Of a DNA stretch of 64,000 nucleotides, positions 27,064-35,145 are shown piece by piece. Within the stretch, counting starts at the first letter, position 1. Every line of letters begins with the position of its first letter. Source of the stretch: Shewanella loihica PV-4 (GTDB taxonomy: Bacteria; Pseudomonadota; Gammaproteobacteria; Enterobacterales; Shewanellaceae); contig NC_009092.1 in the NCBI RefSeq assembly GCF_000016065.1, positions 3,596,001-3,660,000 of the forward strand, read 5' to 3'. Made by a program: the position numbers and the translations under genes. The notes under the pieces are model-generated. The model made no database searches. It was not told the DNA's origin and was given only the letters and a program-made list of their open reading frames with translations.

Positions 27064-27420
27064 TTACTCTGCCGCCTCTATAACCACCTCAAGGCTATCT
27101 GCCATGGTGAGCGCGCCGAGATCGCCATCGATATGCGCCAGCGGGATCAGCCCGGCGGCGTAGCCAAAGTCGCGATAGAAAATGGCCAGATTTCCCCAGG
27201 GGGCGTAGTAACAGACATCGCCCAATCTGCCTTTGGCACCTTCGGGGGCCGAGTCGGTGGTCAGCTTACGCGGCAGATACGCTATCTTCTCCGTTTGGGC
27301 GTAATCTTTCAGGGTGAGCCGCTGCGGCAACAGGGCATAGAAATCCCGCGCCGTTCGGTTATCGGCCAGAGTGGCGCTCAAGCGTTCGCCCTTAACCACA
27401 AGCTGAATCTTCATCGTCAT
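27064..27420 (-). CDS. Cyclophilin-like fold protein
   Basis: 118 residues from the ATG at 27420 (MTMKIQLV; a second ATG at 27414 is equally possible). The ORF is open upstream but that sequence is not conserved-looking. Pattern of the small bacterial cyclophilin_like family: KGERLSATLADNRTARDFYALLP, GDVCYYAPWGNLAIFY and GLIPLAHIDGDLGAL. These share the cyclophilin barrel but lack the prolyl-isomerase active site; function is unknown. Ends about 54 bp before the MFS gene start and follows the cupin gene by 98 bp. Confidence 0.85.
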   Translation of the reverse strand: MTMKIQLVVKGERLSATLADNRTARDFYALLPQRLTLKDYAQTEKIAYLPRKLTTDSAPEGAKGRLGDVCYYAPWGNLAIFYRDFGYAAGLIPLAHIDGDLGALTMADSLEVVIEAAE

Positions 27421-27518
27421 CGCCCGTCTCTGATTATCAAAAGTGTGCTTACCCAAGACTGGCGCTACCGAAACAGGGTCTGCCAAGGATTGCTGCGCCA
27501 ACGAATGGTTCGCGTCAC

Positions 27519-28007
27519 TCAATGCCCCTGATACTGGGCGGCGCTGACCGGCTCCAGCCAGTTTACGACGCTGCCCTCTTTCGCCTCCTGCACCGCGATG
27601 TGGCTCATCGCCGTCTTGTCGGTGGCGCCATGCCAATGCTTCACATTGGCCGGGATCTGCACCACATCGCCCGGGGCTATCTCGATACGCTTACCATCCC
27701 ACTGTTGCACCCAGCCCAGACCACTGGTAACGATGAGGGTTTGGCCTATGGGATGGGTATGCCAATTGGTGCGACTGCCCGGCTCGAAGGTCACCATGGC
27801 GCCCGAGGTGCGGCCCTCGCCCTTGGCGCCGAACAGAGGTTCGACCCGCGTCTTACCGATAAAATAGGGCTCCAGGCCCTGCATGGGCAGCTGAGTGCCA
27901 TTGCTCGCGACGCTGATCGATGGCGGCGGGAGCGTCTCCCCCACCACCTGGCCACTGAGGCCGAGTAAGGATGAGGAAATAACGAATGCAGAGATGATGG
28001 ATTTCAT
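27519..28007 (-). CDS. Secreted cupin-domain protein
   Basis: 162 residues from ATG at 28007, with AGGAGG six bases upstream. Signal peptide 1-23 (ending VVG-ET). The cupin metal ligands are intact: NWHTHPIGQTLIV (His-x-His), then PANVKHWHG, with the second motif's GDVVQIP. Close in pattern to YhhW/quercetinase-like periplasmic cupins found beside carboxymuconolactone decarboxylases. Divergent from the AraC regulator by about 210 bp, which probably controls it. Confidence 0.9.
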   Translation of the reverse strand: MKSIISAFVISSSLLGLSGQVVGETLPPPSISVASNGTQLPMQGLEPYFIGKTRVEPLFGAKGEGRTSGAMVTFEPGSRTNWHTHPIGQTLIVTSGLGWVQQWDGKRIEIAPGDVVQIPANVKHWHGATDKTAMSHIAVQEAKEGSVVNWLEPVSAAQYQGH

Positions 28008-28221
28008 AGACCCTCCTAGCGGGAGCAAAACGACACGCTGGCGTGCACCAGACCAGATGGCACCATTTTTTCAGCTTGCCGGGGCGATCTATAGTCCATT
28101 ACTGGCAAATGCTTGCCTAATCCTCCGAAATGGCAGATTAATCCGTTAAGTGCCTGCGCGATTGGCTTACACTTATTGCAACGATAATCATCCTTTCCCC
28201 GGCTATCGAGGAGGCCAACCA

Positions 28222-29118
28222 ATGCAAGACAAAGTGATCCCGTCTCTCTCTGCGGCCATCGCCAAAGAGGTCGAGCGCCGCACTCAGGGCGTCGACTGGT
28301 GCGAAACCGAGATTGCAGGGTTGGACTTTTATCGCCAGTCGGCGCCCACTAGCTGCTCAGTCTGCGTCGTCGAGCCCAGCATTGCCCTGGTGGTGCAAGG
28401 AGCCAAAGCGATGACCCTGGGGGAGCAGACCTTTCGCTACGATCCGTCACGCTTCTTAATCACCTCACTGGATCTGCCTGCCAAGATGCAGGTGTTAGAG
28501 GCCAGCGAAGAGGCGCCCTATCTGGGTGTGGTGATCAAGTTGGATCTGGCGGTAATGAGCGACCTGATGTTGCAGACACCGCTGACGATGCAGAAAGAAA
28601 CCGCATCGGATCAGGGGATGATATTAGGCGCCACCACGCCTAAGTTACTGGGGGCGATCTCGCGCCTGGTTAACCTGCTGGATGAACCCGAATCCATTGC
28701 CGTGCTAGCACCGTTGATTAAACGCGAGATCTATTGGCGCGTGTTGATGAGCGAACAAGGCGCCCGCCTACGCCAGATTGTCTCGGCAGGTAGTCATGGG
28801 CTGCGTATTGCCCGCACCATAGAGTGGCTCAAGGTGCATTACGACCAGCATCTGAGCGTCGACAGCCTGGCGGATATGGCCAGAATGAGTAAATCCACCT
28901 TTCACCACCATTTTCGCCGGCTCACCTCCATGAGCCCGCTGCAATATCAAAAACGCCTCAGGCTGTTAGAGGCGCGCCGCCTCATGCTGGGGGAAGATAT
29001 CGACGCCTCGGCCGCCGCCTATCGCGTAGGCTACGAAAGCCCGTCGCAATTCTCCCGGGAATATTCCCGCCTGTTTGGCGCCTCACCCAAGAAGGATGTG
29101 GCGACCCAGTGGCAATAA
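28222..29118 (+). CDS. AraC-family regulator with AraC_N domain (YqhC-like)
   Basis: 298 residues from ATG at 28222 (GAGGAGG nine bases upstream). N-terminal AraC_N ligand domain: SCSVCVVEPSIALVVQGAK, MTLGEQTFRYDPSRFLI. C-terminal pair of HTH motifs: LSVDSLADMARMSKSTFHHHF and ASAAAYRVGYESPSQFSREYSRLFG. E. coli YqhC, of this type, activates an aldehyde-reductase operon on sensing aldehydes. Here it is divergent from the cupin/cyclophilin-like/MFS genes and near a YahK-like reductase, consistent with the same role (inference). Confidence 0.92.
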   Translation: MQDKVIPSLSAAIAKEVERRTQGVDWCETEIAGLDFYRQSAPTSCSVCVVEPSIALVVQGAKAMTLGEQTFRYDPSRFLITSLDLPAKMQVLEASEEAPYLGVVIKLDLAVMSDLMLQTPLTMQKETASDQGMILGATTPKLLGAISRLVNLLDEPESIAVLAPLIKREIYWRVLMSEQGARLRQIVSAGSHGLRIARTIEWLKVHYDQHLSVDSLADMARMSKSTFHHHFRRLTSMSPLQYQKRLRLLEARRLMLGEDIDASAAAYRVGYESPSQFSREYSRLFGASPKKDVATQWQ

Positions 29119-29139
29119 GCAGCGATTTAGACAGAGGTT

Positions 29140-30402
29140 CTAGTTTACCGGCCTGTAGACTTGATTGATGAGCGCCGCCGCGATCGTAGTGGCCGGGTCG
29201 CGCCCATCCACGCTAGGGGCCAGGTTGGTCCAGACCACCAGGGTAACCTTATTGTCTGGGTCATGGCCCATGAAAGAGTTATAACCCGGCAGCTCGCCTG
29301 TATGACCATAGAGCAGGCCAAACTTGGCTATGCCCAGGCCATAGTAGGCGGTGTTGGGATTGTCGGGATCGATAGGCTTAACGCTTGCCAGACGCAGTTT
29401 CTGCATCTCCTCATTTAACAGTTTGCCGCGAACCAAGGCCTCGACCCAGACCAGCAGCTCCCTGGCGGTAGAGATCCCCGCGCCAGCCGCCCAGCCCCAG
29501 GAGGGATTAGCCTCGGTCTGATCCCCCGGCATTATCACCCCATCACGCGCCTCCTGCTGCATCGCCTCGGGCAACGCCGAGTCCATGGTCAACACATTGG
29601 TGCCATACATATAGCCGTGGGCATAGGGCTCGGGCAGGACGTTATCGGTGATCTCAGGAAACAGGGTTTGTGTCATGCCTAGGGGAGCAAACAGGCGGCG
29701 CTGCATGATCTCAGGCAAGGTGCTGTCATCAAGCTTCTGGGCAATCAGGCCAAGCAATACCGTATTGGTGTTGGAGTAACCAAAGTCTGTGCCCGGCGTA
29801 AAATCCAGCGGATAGTCGAAACTCAGCTTAAGCAGCTCAGCTTGGGGCCAGGCATAAGCGGGATCCTGATCTAAGATCTGATTCAGCGCCAATGTGGTGG
29901 TGTAGTTATGCAGGCCGCTTTCCATCGACAGCAGCTGAGCTATGGTGATCTGCTCACCGCTCGGCACGCCGGTCCAGTGCATGGCCACGGGATCTTCTAG
30001 CTGGAGCTTACCCTCCTGCACCATCTGCAAAATGATTGTACCGACCCAGGTCTTGGTATTGGAGCCAACCCGGAGGTGCTGATCGAAACGGGTTGGCTCA
30101 CTGCCGCTATACTGGCTCACCCCATAGGTATATTCAAAGCTACCCTTGGGGGTATGCAGTATCACCACGGCGCCCGGCACCAACATATCCTCGGCCAGCT
30201 CAGCCACCGTCTGCTGCATCTTGGCCGTGTCGATGGGGTTTAGCGCCTCCTCATCATCACTGTTACAGCCACTGACCAGGACACCGGCTAGGATACTGGC
30301 AAAGGCGACCAACAAGGCACTCACTAGGTTACTAGCCCACGCTCTTAGCCCAGCTTTATCCGTTCTAGACTTGCGCTGTACCCGCATATTTTTCAACATC
30401 AT
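29140..30402 (-). CDS. Serine hydrolase lipoprotein (beta-lactamase / DD-peptidase family)
   Basis: 420 residues. Long positively charged N-terminus, hydrophobic helix and lipobox LVSG-C46, so probably an outer-membrane or periplasmic lipoprotein. Penicillin-binding fold motifs: S114-N-T-K117, YSNTN (Tyr-x-Asn), and HTGELPG in place of KTG. Class C-like serine hydrolases of this group act as carboxypeptidases or esterases; true lactamase activity is not implied. AAGGGAG is seven bases before the ATG. Convergent with the AraC gene. Confidence 0.9.
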   Translation of the reverse strand: MMLKNMRVQRKSRTDKAGLRAWASNLVSALLVAFASILAGVLVSGCNSDDEEALNPIDTAKMQQTVAELAEDMLVPGAVVILHTPKGSFEYTYGVSQYSGSEPTRFDQHLRVGSNTKTWVGTIILQMVQEGKLQLEDPVAMHWTGVPSGEQITIAQLLSMESGLHNYTTTLALNQILDQDPAYAWPQAELLKLSFDYPLDFTPGTDFGYSNTNTVLLGLIAQKLDDSTLPEIMQRRLFAPLGMTQTLFPEITDNVLPEPYAHGYMYGTNVLTMDSALPEAMQQEARDGVIMPGDQTEANPSWGWAAGAGISTARELLVWVEALVRGKLLNEEMQKLRLASVKPIDPDNPNTAYYGLGIAKFGLLYGHTGELPGYNSFMGHDPDNKVTLVVWTNLAPSVDGRDPATTIAAALINQVYRPVN

Positions 30403-30638
30403 TTGGCACTCCCTTTGTCATCCTGCATCCAGGATCCGCATCCAGGCTCCTCATCCTAGCCAGCTTAAAAACCGACCATCCATTGCAATACCCCAAGCTA
30501 GTCTGGTTTCGATTGGGATTCAAGCTATGTTGGCAAAGCTGCTACTGAAAAGACTGCGAGTTGAAAAAGCGAGGGACAAGGCTTATTGTGCAAACAAATC
30601 AACCGGCAATGACGCCAACCTCAAGAGATGGATGTTCG

Positions 30639-31187
30639 ATGAACCTCAACCTTTTATTCGCAATGGCCTTTGGCTTTATCATCATTTTGACCCTGCTGTC
30701 GCGACTAGGCAGTAGCACCAGCAGTCGCCACTACCAATATCGTAAACATAAAGCCCTGTTTACCCCCGCCGAGCGATCGTTTCTGGGGGTGTTAGATAAC
30801 GCCGTTGGCGAGCAATACCGTATCCTTGGCAAGGTACGCATTGCCGATGTGATCACTCCAGAAAAGGGGATGACGCGCCAACACTGGCAAAATGCCTTCA
30901 ACAAGATCTCCGCCAAACACTTTGATTATCTCCTCTGCGATAAACAGACCCTGGACGTTATCGCCGCCATCGAACTCGACGACAAGAGTCACAAGCAGGC
31001 CAAGACCATAGCGCGCGACCAACTGGTGGAAGATGCCTGTCGCACTGCGGGGCTTCCTCTGATTCGGTTCGACGCCAAACGCGGTTATCATGTCGAAAGC
31101 GTAAGAACCACTATCGCGTCGACACTCGAGCCGGATTTTGAACCCGAGATTGAAACCATTCCCCAGATAATCGCGAGTAGAGATTGA
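30639..31187 (+). CDS. DUF2726 protein with N-terminal membrane anchor
   Basis: 182 residues from MNLNLL at 30639; the ORF is open 78 bp further up without a better start. One N-terminal transmembrane helix (about 4-20), then a DUF2726 domain: ALFTPAERSFLGVLDNAVGEQYRI, DYLLCDKQTLDVIAAIELDDKSH, and RDQLVEDACRTAGLPLIRF. DUF2726 resembles the restriction-endonuclease-like fold (my family-level recollection), with ELDD-(x)-SH as the possible active-site strand. Function unknown. Followed by a 14-bp tandem repeat and the dCMP deaminase gene. Confidence 0.82.
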   Translation: MNLNLLFAMAFGFIIILTLLSRLGSSTSSRHYQYRKHKALFTPAERSFLGVLDNAVGEQYRILGKVRIADVITPEKGMTRQHWQNAFNKISAKHFDYLLCDKQTLDVIAAIELDDKSHKQAKTIARDQLVEDACRTAGLPLIRFDAKRGYHVESVRTTIASTLEPDFEPEIETIPQIIASRD

Positions 31188-31231
31188 CCGGCCAGGGCCT
31201 TGGAAAATAGCCAATGCCATCCCCATGGTTT

Positions 31232-31287
31232 TTAATGAGCCAGTGTTAATGAGCTAGCTTTAATGAGTTAGCTTTAATGAGTTAGTT
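31232..31287 (+). repeat. Four 14-bp tandem repeats
   Basis: Units TTAATGAGCCAGTG, TTAATGAGCTAGCT, TTAATGAGTTAGCT and TTAATGAGTTAGTT start at 31232, 31246, 31260 and 31274. A degenerate fifth unit (TAATGAATTAGC) lies nearby. Intergenic, between the DUF2726 and deaminase genes. Confidence 0.92.
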
Positions 31288-31442
31288 TTGAGCTGTGAGT
31301 AGTAATGAATTAGCGCTAAAACACTCAATACGCCAGACATTGCTTTGTGTTGGGCGCGGCTTGATTTATCATTGTTCTCGACAGAGAATTGTTTCTGGTT
31401 AAGTCAATATATTCAGCCATATAGAATAGGAACCCTAAGTAG

Positions 31443-31892
31443 ATGATGAGCAAATGGGCGATACGTTTTTTACAAATGGCCGAACTGGTAGCCTCATGGA
31501 GTAAAGACCCCTCCACCCAAGTAGGCGCCGTGATCACTGAAAACAACCGCATTGTCTCACTGGGATTCAACGGCTACCCGCACGGGATCTCCGACAGCGC
31601 CGAGACAGACAACCGCGAGATGAAACTGCTCAAAACACTGCACGCCGAAGAGAACGCCATTCTCTACGCCAAGCGGGATCTCAGCAGCTGCGAGATCTGG
31701 GTGACCCACTTTCCTTGCCCCAACTGCGCCGCCAAGATCATCCAGACTGGGCTAAAGGTGGTCCACAGCCCACAACCCAGCGACGACTTCCTCTCCCGCT
31801 GGGGCGACAAGATCAAAGTCAGCCAGGATATGTTTGACCAGGCAGGCGTAGAGGTCGATTGGATGCAGGTGGAGTCAGCACCAACAGAGTAA
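31443..31892 (+). CDS. Deoxycytidylate (dCMP) deaminase family protein
   Basis: 149 residues of the zinc-dependent cytidine/deoxycytidylate deaminase family. Zinc and catalytic residues: H67-A-E69-E-N and P91-C92-P-N-C95. The N-terminal pattern MAELVASWSKDPSTQVGAV and GFNGYPHG is typical of dCMP deaminases, which convert dCMP to dUMP for dTTP synthesis. No allosteric or extra domains; cytosolic. The start has only a weak AGGAA upstream; the second ATG is possible. Lies at the left of an AT-rich cassette. Confidence 0.92.
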   Translation: MMSKWAIRFLQMAELVASWSKDPSTQVGAVITENNRIVSLGFNGYPHGISDSAETDNREMKLLKTLHAEENAILYAKRDLSSCEIWVTHFPCPNCAAKIIQTGLKVVHSPQPSDDFLSRWGDKIKVSQDMFDQAGVEVDWMQVESAPTE

Positions 31893-31981
31893 GTCACCTA
31901 ACCACCTTGTAGAAACGAATTACATTAACGAGCAGGGCTTATGGATTTATCCGGTTTTCTTTTCTGAAAAAAGTATTAAAG

Positions 31982-32605
31982 GTGCACTTCACCAGTAGAC
32001 CTAAGCAAATAACACACAATACAGGTAATATATTGAATTTTAATGATTTACATTGGAAGTACTATCAATCTTTCGAGTATGATTTAAATCGGTTATCCCG
32101 ATATATTGAAATAAACCAAGATAACTTTTCGACATACTCAGTAGAACTAACACGGTTATATCTCTCTTCATGTGCAGAGATTGACACTGTCATGAAAGAA
32201 ATTTGCTACCAATTATCCCCAAATGCAAAATCAGATAACATAATGGATTACATGAAGGTAATCGAAAGTAACCTGCATGCTTTCATTACAGAAACTGCAG
32301 TCATTGAAAGGTTTAGTATTAGCTGTACACCTTGGAAAGCATGGCAAGAACAAATTAGCCCGAGCTGGTGGAAAAGCCATACCGACGTGAAACACAATAG
32401 AAATAAGCATTTCACTAAAGCCAATCTTAAAAATGTGATCGATTCTATATGTGCACTTTACATAGCTAATGTATATCTTCGATATGCACACTTAAAAAGC
32501 AATGACAGTGGTATGGTTTATAGCCTTTCCGATGCCATCACTTCACTTCCGCGAGATTTAGACCTAATACGAATAGATTGCCGCTTCTCATATTTCTCAG
32601 ATTGA
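31982..32605 (+). CDS. HEPN-like hypothetical protein, AT-rich
   Basis: 207 residues from a GTG with poor ribosome-binding context, so the start is uncertain. All-helical, with LTRLYLSSCAEIDTVMKEIC near 57-75 and SPSWWKSHTDVKHNR around 127-140, followed by an H at 143 and a helix FTKANLKNVIDSICALY. This WW...VKHxR arrangement recalls a widespread family of HEPN-like proteins seen in mobile and defence loci; the RNase motif R-x4-6-H is not exact. Base composition is visibly more AT-rich than flanking genes, which suggests transfer. Paired with the small membrane protein 30 bp downstream. Confidence 0.65.
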   Translation: MHFTSRPKQITHNTGNILNFNDLHWKYYQSFEYDLNRLSRYIEINQDNFSTYSVELTRLYLSSCAEIDTVMKEICYQLSPNAKSDNIMDYMKVIESNLHAFITETAVIERFSISCTPWKAWQEQISPSWWKSHTDVKHNRNKHFTKANLKNVIDSICALYIANVYLRYAHLKSNDSGMVYSLSDAITSLPRDLDLIRIDCRFSYFSD

Positions 32606-32634
32606 TAAACAATAGATACACAAGGAAGTAACCA

Positions 32635-32967
32635 ATGACATCAAGGTCCAATGCCTCAAAAGCCCGCCACGCAGAATCACTGATCAAGATTGGTGAAAGT
32701 ATCCATAACGCCATTATTCTCACCGTGTTTGTCGCCCCTATGATCTTTCTCAGTAAGCAAGTTATCGAAGGGAAAGTGGGTGGTATATCAGGGCTGTTGA
32801 CGTTAATACTCGAAAACCAATGGCCACTTCTCTTGCTGTTTTTACTAATGCTCCCCTCTACCTATTTAGGCGTGAAATTTAAACACTGGGGATTCGACAT
32901 TCTCGATGAACTCGAAAGTGCTAGTGGAAAAAAAGAGGATAACCATAAAATGCCGGAGCTAAGCTAA
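32635..32967 (+). CDS. Small membrane protein, two predicted helices
   Basis: 110 residues; AAGGAAG six bases before the ATG. Two hydrophobic helices (about 24-43 and 62-79) with both ends charged; probably N-in/C-in, forming an inner-membrane hairpin. No family recognised. It starts 30 bp after the HEPN-like gene and shares its AT-rich composition, so the two likely form an operon. Confidence 0.75.
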   Translation: MTSRSNASKARHAESLIKIGESIHNAIILTVFVAPMIFLSKQVIEGKVGGISGLLTLILENQWPLLLLFLLMLPSTYLGVKFKHWGFDILDELESASGKKEDNHKMPELS

Positions 32968-33156
32968 CACAAACCACCACTGTTGCTCGCTAACTTGCCC
33001 CTTTGTTCCCAATGGGACTGCTCCCTAACACTTAATGTAACAATTGGAAATATGTAAGTGTTGGAATACATAGCTAATCCCCTTTATTGTCGATAAAACA
33101 AACGGCATACAAGTGACTTCTCAGGGACAGGAAACAAGAAGATTAGGAGCAACAAA

Positions 33157-34353
33157 ATGAAGCTTAGCCATTTCACACTCACAATGATGTTTCTTGCTTT
33201 GGCAGGATGCTCGGTCAGCAACCAAGAATCGACAGCCGCAAATCAACAACTCGCCCGCCAACAAGCATTCGAAAGCAGCATTCGTTCAATCGACGATGAT
33301 GGAAACAGCAGCGCATCAACCAATACGCTGGAAGCGCGAATGAAGGCTTATGGCGTCCCGGCGGTGAGCATTGCCGTATTTGATAACAACCAAATTATCT
33401 GGTCGAAGGGATACGGCAAACCAGACATAGAATCGAACCAAGGAGTAACTACGGATACTCTGTTTCAGGCCGCTTCCATTTCGAAAACGGTCACCAGTGT
33501 CGCAGCATTTAAAATGATTCAGAACGGCAACTTTGAGCTTGATGAAGATGTGAACTTAAAACTTAAACGTTGGCATGTACCCGAAAACCAATTTACTCAA
33601 CAACAAAAAGTCACACCAAGCCGGATCATGAGCCACACATCTGGGCTGAATGTCTCTGGATTTGAAGGTTATGCCCAAAACCAGACTATTCCCTCATTAG
33701 TTCAAATATTACAAGGCAGTAGCCTGAGTAACTCTCCTGCCGTTAAGGTCTTTCAAACACCAGGTGAATCTGAGTATTACTCAGGCGGAGGCATGACAGT
33801 CTTGCAACTCTTGATGGAAGACAGCAGTGCGCTGCCTTTCTCACAACTGATGCAACAATTGATACTCAAGCCTTTAAATATGAGCCAAAGCTCATTCGAA
33901 CTGGCACTGCCAAATGAACTCCAGAGCCAAATTGCAAAAGGATACGATAGCAAGCAATCCATGATTGAAGGGGGCTACCATCTCTACCCAGAGAAGGCGG
34001 CAGCAGGTCTATGGAGCACACCCACCGATTTAGCAAAATTTATGATAGCCCTGGGTAAAGCCTACCGCGGCGAGGATGAAACTTTGCTATCACAACAATC
34101 AGCCAAAACCATGTTAACCAGAGTGCCCGGCGCGGGTGGAACAGGCATAGGAATAGATGGTGAAGCAGACGCTTTTCGCTTTAGGCATAGCGGCGGAAAC
34201 GCCGGATACACCTGCTATGCAGTTTCCTTTGCAAATTCGGGACGAGGCTTCGTTGTGATGACCAACTCGGACAACGGCTTTCAATTAATCCACGAAATAT
34301 CCAGAGCCGTATCGGAGGCTTATGGTTGGCCTCCAATGTGGATGCGTGAATAG
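33157..34353 (+). CDS. Serine hydrolase lipoprotein (beta-lactamase family), second copy
   Basis: 398 residues; TAGGAG seven bases before the ATG. Lipoprotein signal MKLSHFTLTMMFLALAG-C18. Motifs of the class C-like serine hydrolases: FQAASISKTV with S-x-x-K, a tyrosine motif YYSGGG, and HSGGNAGY in the third position. Similar in type to the hydrolase at 29-30 kb but clearly diverged, and more AT-rich. Possible substrates are peptidoglycan peptides or esters. Two related enzymes within 5 kb suggests duplication or independent acquisition. Confidence 0.9.
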   Translation: MKLSHFTLTMMFLALAGCSVSNQESTAANQQLARQQAFESSIRSIDDDGNSSASTNTLEARMKAYGVPAVSIAVFDNNQIIWSKGYGKPDIESNQGVTTDTLFQAASISKTVTSVAAFKMIQNGNFELDEDVNLKLKRWHVPENQFTQQQKVTPSRIMSHTSGLNVSGFEGYAQNQTIPSLVQILQGSSLSNSPAVKVFQTPGESEYYSGGGMTVLQLLMEDSSALPFSQLMQQLILKPLNMSQSSFELALPNELQSQIAKGYDSKQSMIEGGYHLYPEKAAAGLWSTPTDLAKFMIALGKAYRGEDETLLSQQSAKTMLTRVPGAGGTGIGIDGEADAFRFRHSGGNAGYTCYAVSFANSGRGFVVMTNSDNGFQLIHEISRAVSEAYGWPPMWMRE

Positions 34354-34407
34354 TACCCTTAACGTCTCGCTCCTTTTAACCAAGACCACTAAAGCCAGCT
34401 ACTCCAC

Positions 34408-34567
34408 AATTACGTCACTGGCGATGATAAGACAATGAAGATTGGGGTTTTCGCCACGGAGTTAACAAAGGTCAATGAGCAGTGAAAATCTCGAACTGAG
34501 GCAGTATTATCAAGCCTAAGCAGCAATTAGCGCGATGAGGCCGTGCTGCTGTCCTATTAAATTAGCA
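34408..34567. repeat. Diverged copy of the 39-kb noncoding repeat
   Basis: Bases 34408-34491 align without gaps to 39024-39107, sharing blocks such as GATAAGACAA, GGTTTTCGCC/TGTTTTCGCC and GTCAATGAGCAG. The distal part (GCGATGAGGCCGTGCT...TATTAAATTAGCAAC) matches the 39-kb sequence again after an insertion that itself resembles the final 39-kb segment (CAAGCAGCAATTA). It lies between convergent genes and overlaps the 3' end of the minus-strand gene. Confidence 0.75.
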
Positions 34568-34911
34568 ACAGCCACCAACCGGCTTTTTATCTCTAGTTCT
34601 ATGCCTGTGCCACGCTCAAGCAAGTCATCAACGGCGATGAAGGCGATAGTCATCAGGCGGCTGTTCTCATAGTGGTAGGCGTAACCCGGTTCGACGATCC
34701 AGCTCTCTGAGATTAGCTGCTCGGCCTTTTCATCCAAGGTTCTGACCAGGTTGAAATCGAAGGTTAAGACATGGTCTTCTTTACCATACCAGTCTGCCTT
34801 AAGCGCCTGAAAGTTAATCCACATCTCAAGCTTGGCCAGTAAAGGCTTAAGTGAACTCGAAAATCTGTCATCGGCTGTGATGGTGATGGTGATGGGGAAT
34901 CCTTGCTGCAT
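34516..34911 (-). CDS. Hypothetical protein, C-terminus within a repeat element
   Basis: 131 residues, soluble, mixed alpha/beta (FPITITITADDRF, then a helix SSSLKPLLAKLEMWI, VLTFDFNLV). No family recognised. An AAGAGGG lies just before the ATG. The last residues (ALIAA) and stop are encoded in the dispersed repeat, so the native end may have been altered by repeat insertion. It faces the serine hydrolase convergently and is divergent from the helicase gene. Confidence 0.55.
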   Translation of the reverse strand: MQQGFPITITITADDRFSSSLKPLLAKLEMWINFQALKADWYGKEDHVLTFDFNLVRTLDEKAEQLISESWIVEPGYAYHYENSRLMTIAFIAVDDLLERGTGIELEIKSRLVAVANLIGQQHGLIALIAA

Positions 34912-35145
34912 GGCCCTCTTTACCTCTTGCGTAAGCTTTTCGCTTACTTTACCCGCCAGCTTGCTCTTATTCTTGGCTGCCGGAAATGACCTCGGTCTGT
35001 CGATAGGGTTTGATTGTGCTGGTGAACCGCCTCATATGCAATGGTAAAGACCAAAACCCAGAGCGCAATCTCCCACCACACCTTGTTGAAATTTAATGGT
35101 TAAGTTACTCTTGCAACGCTAATAAACCATGGGGATGGATAGGGT

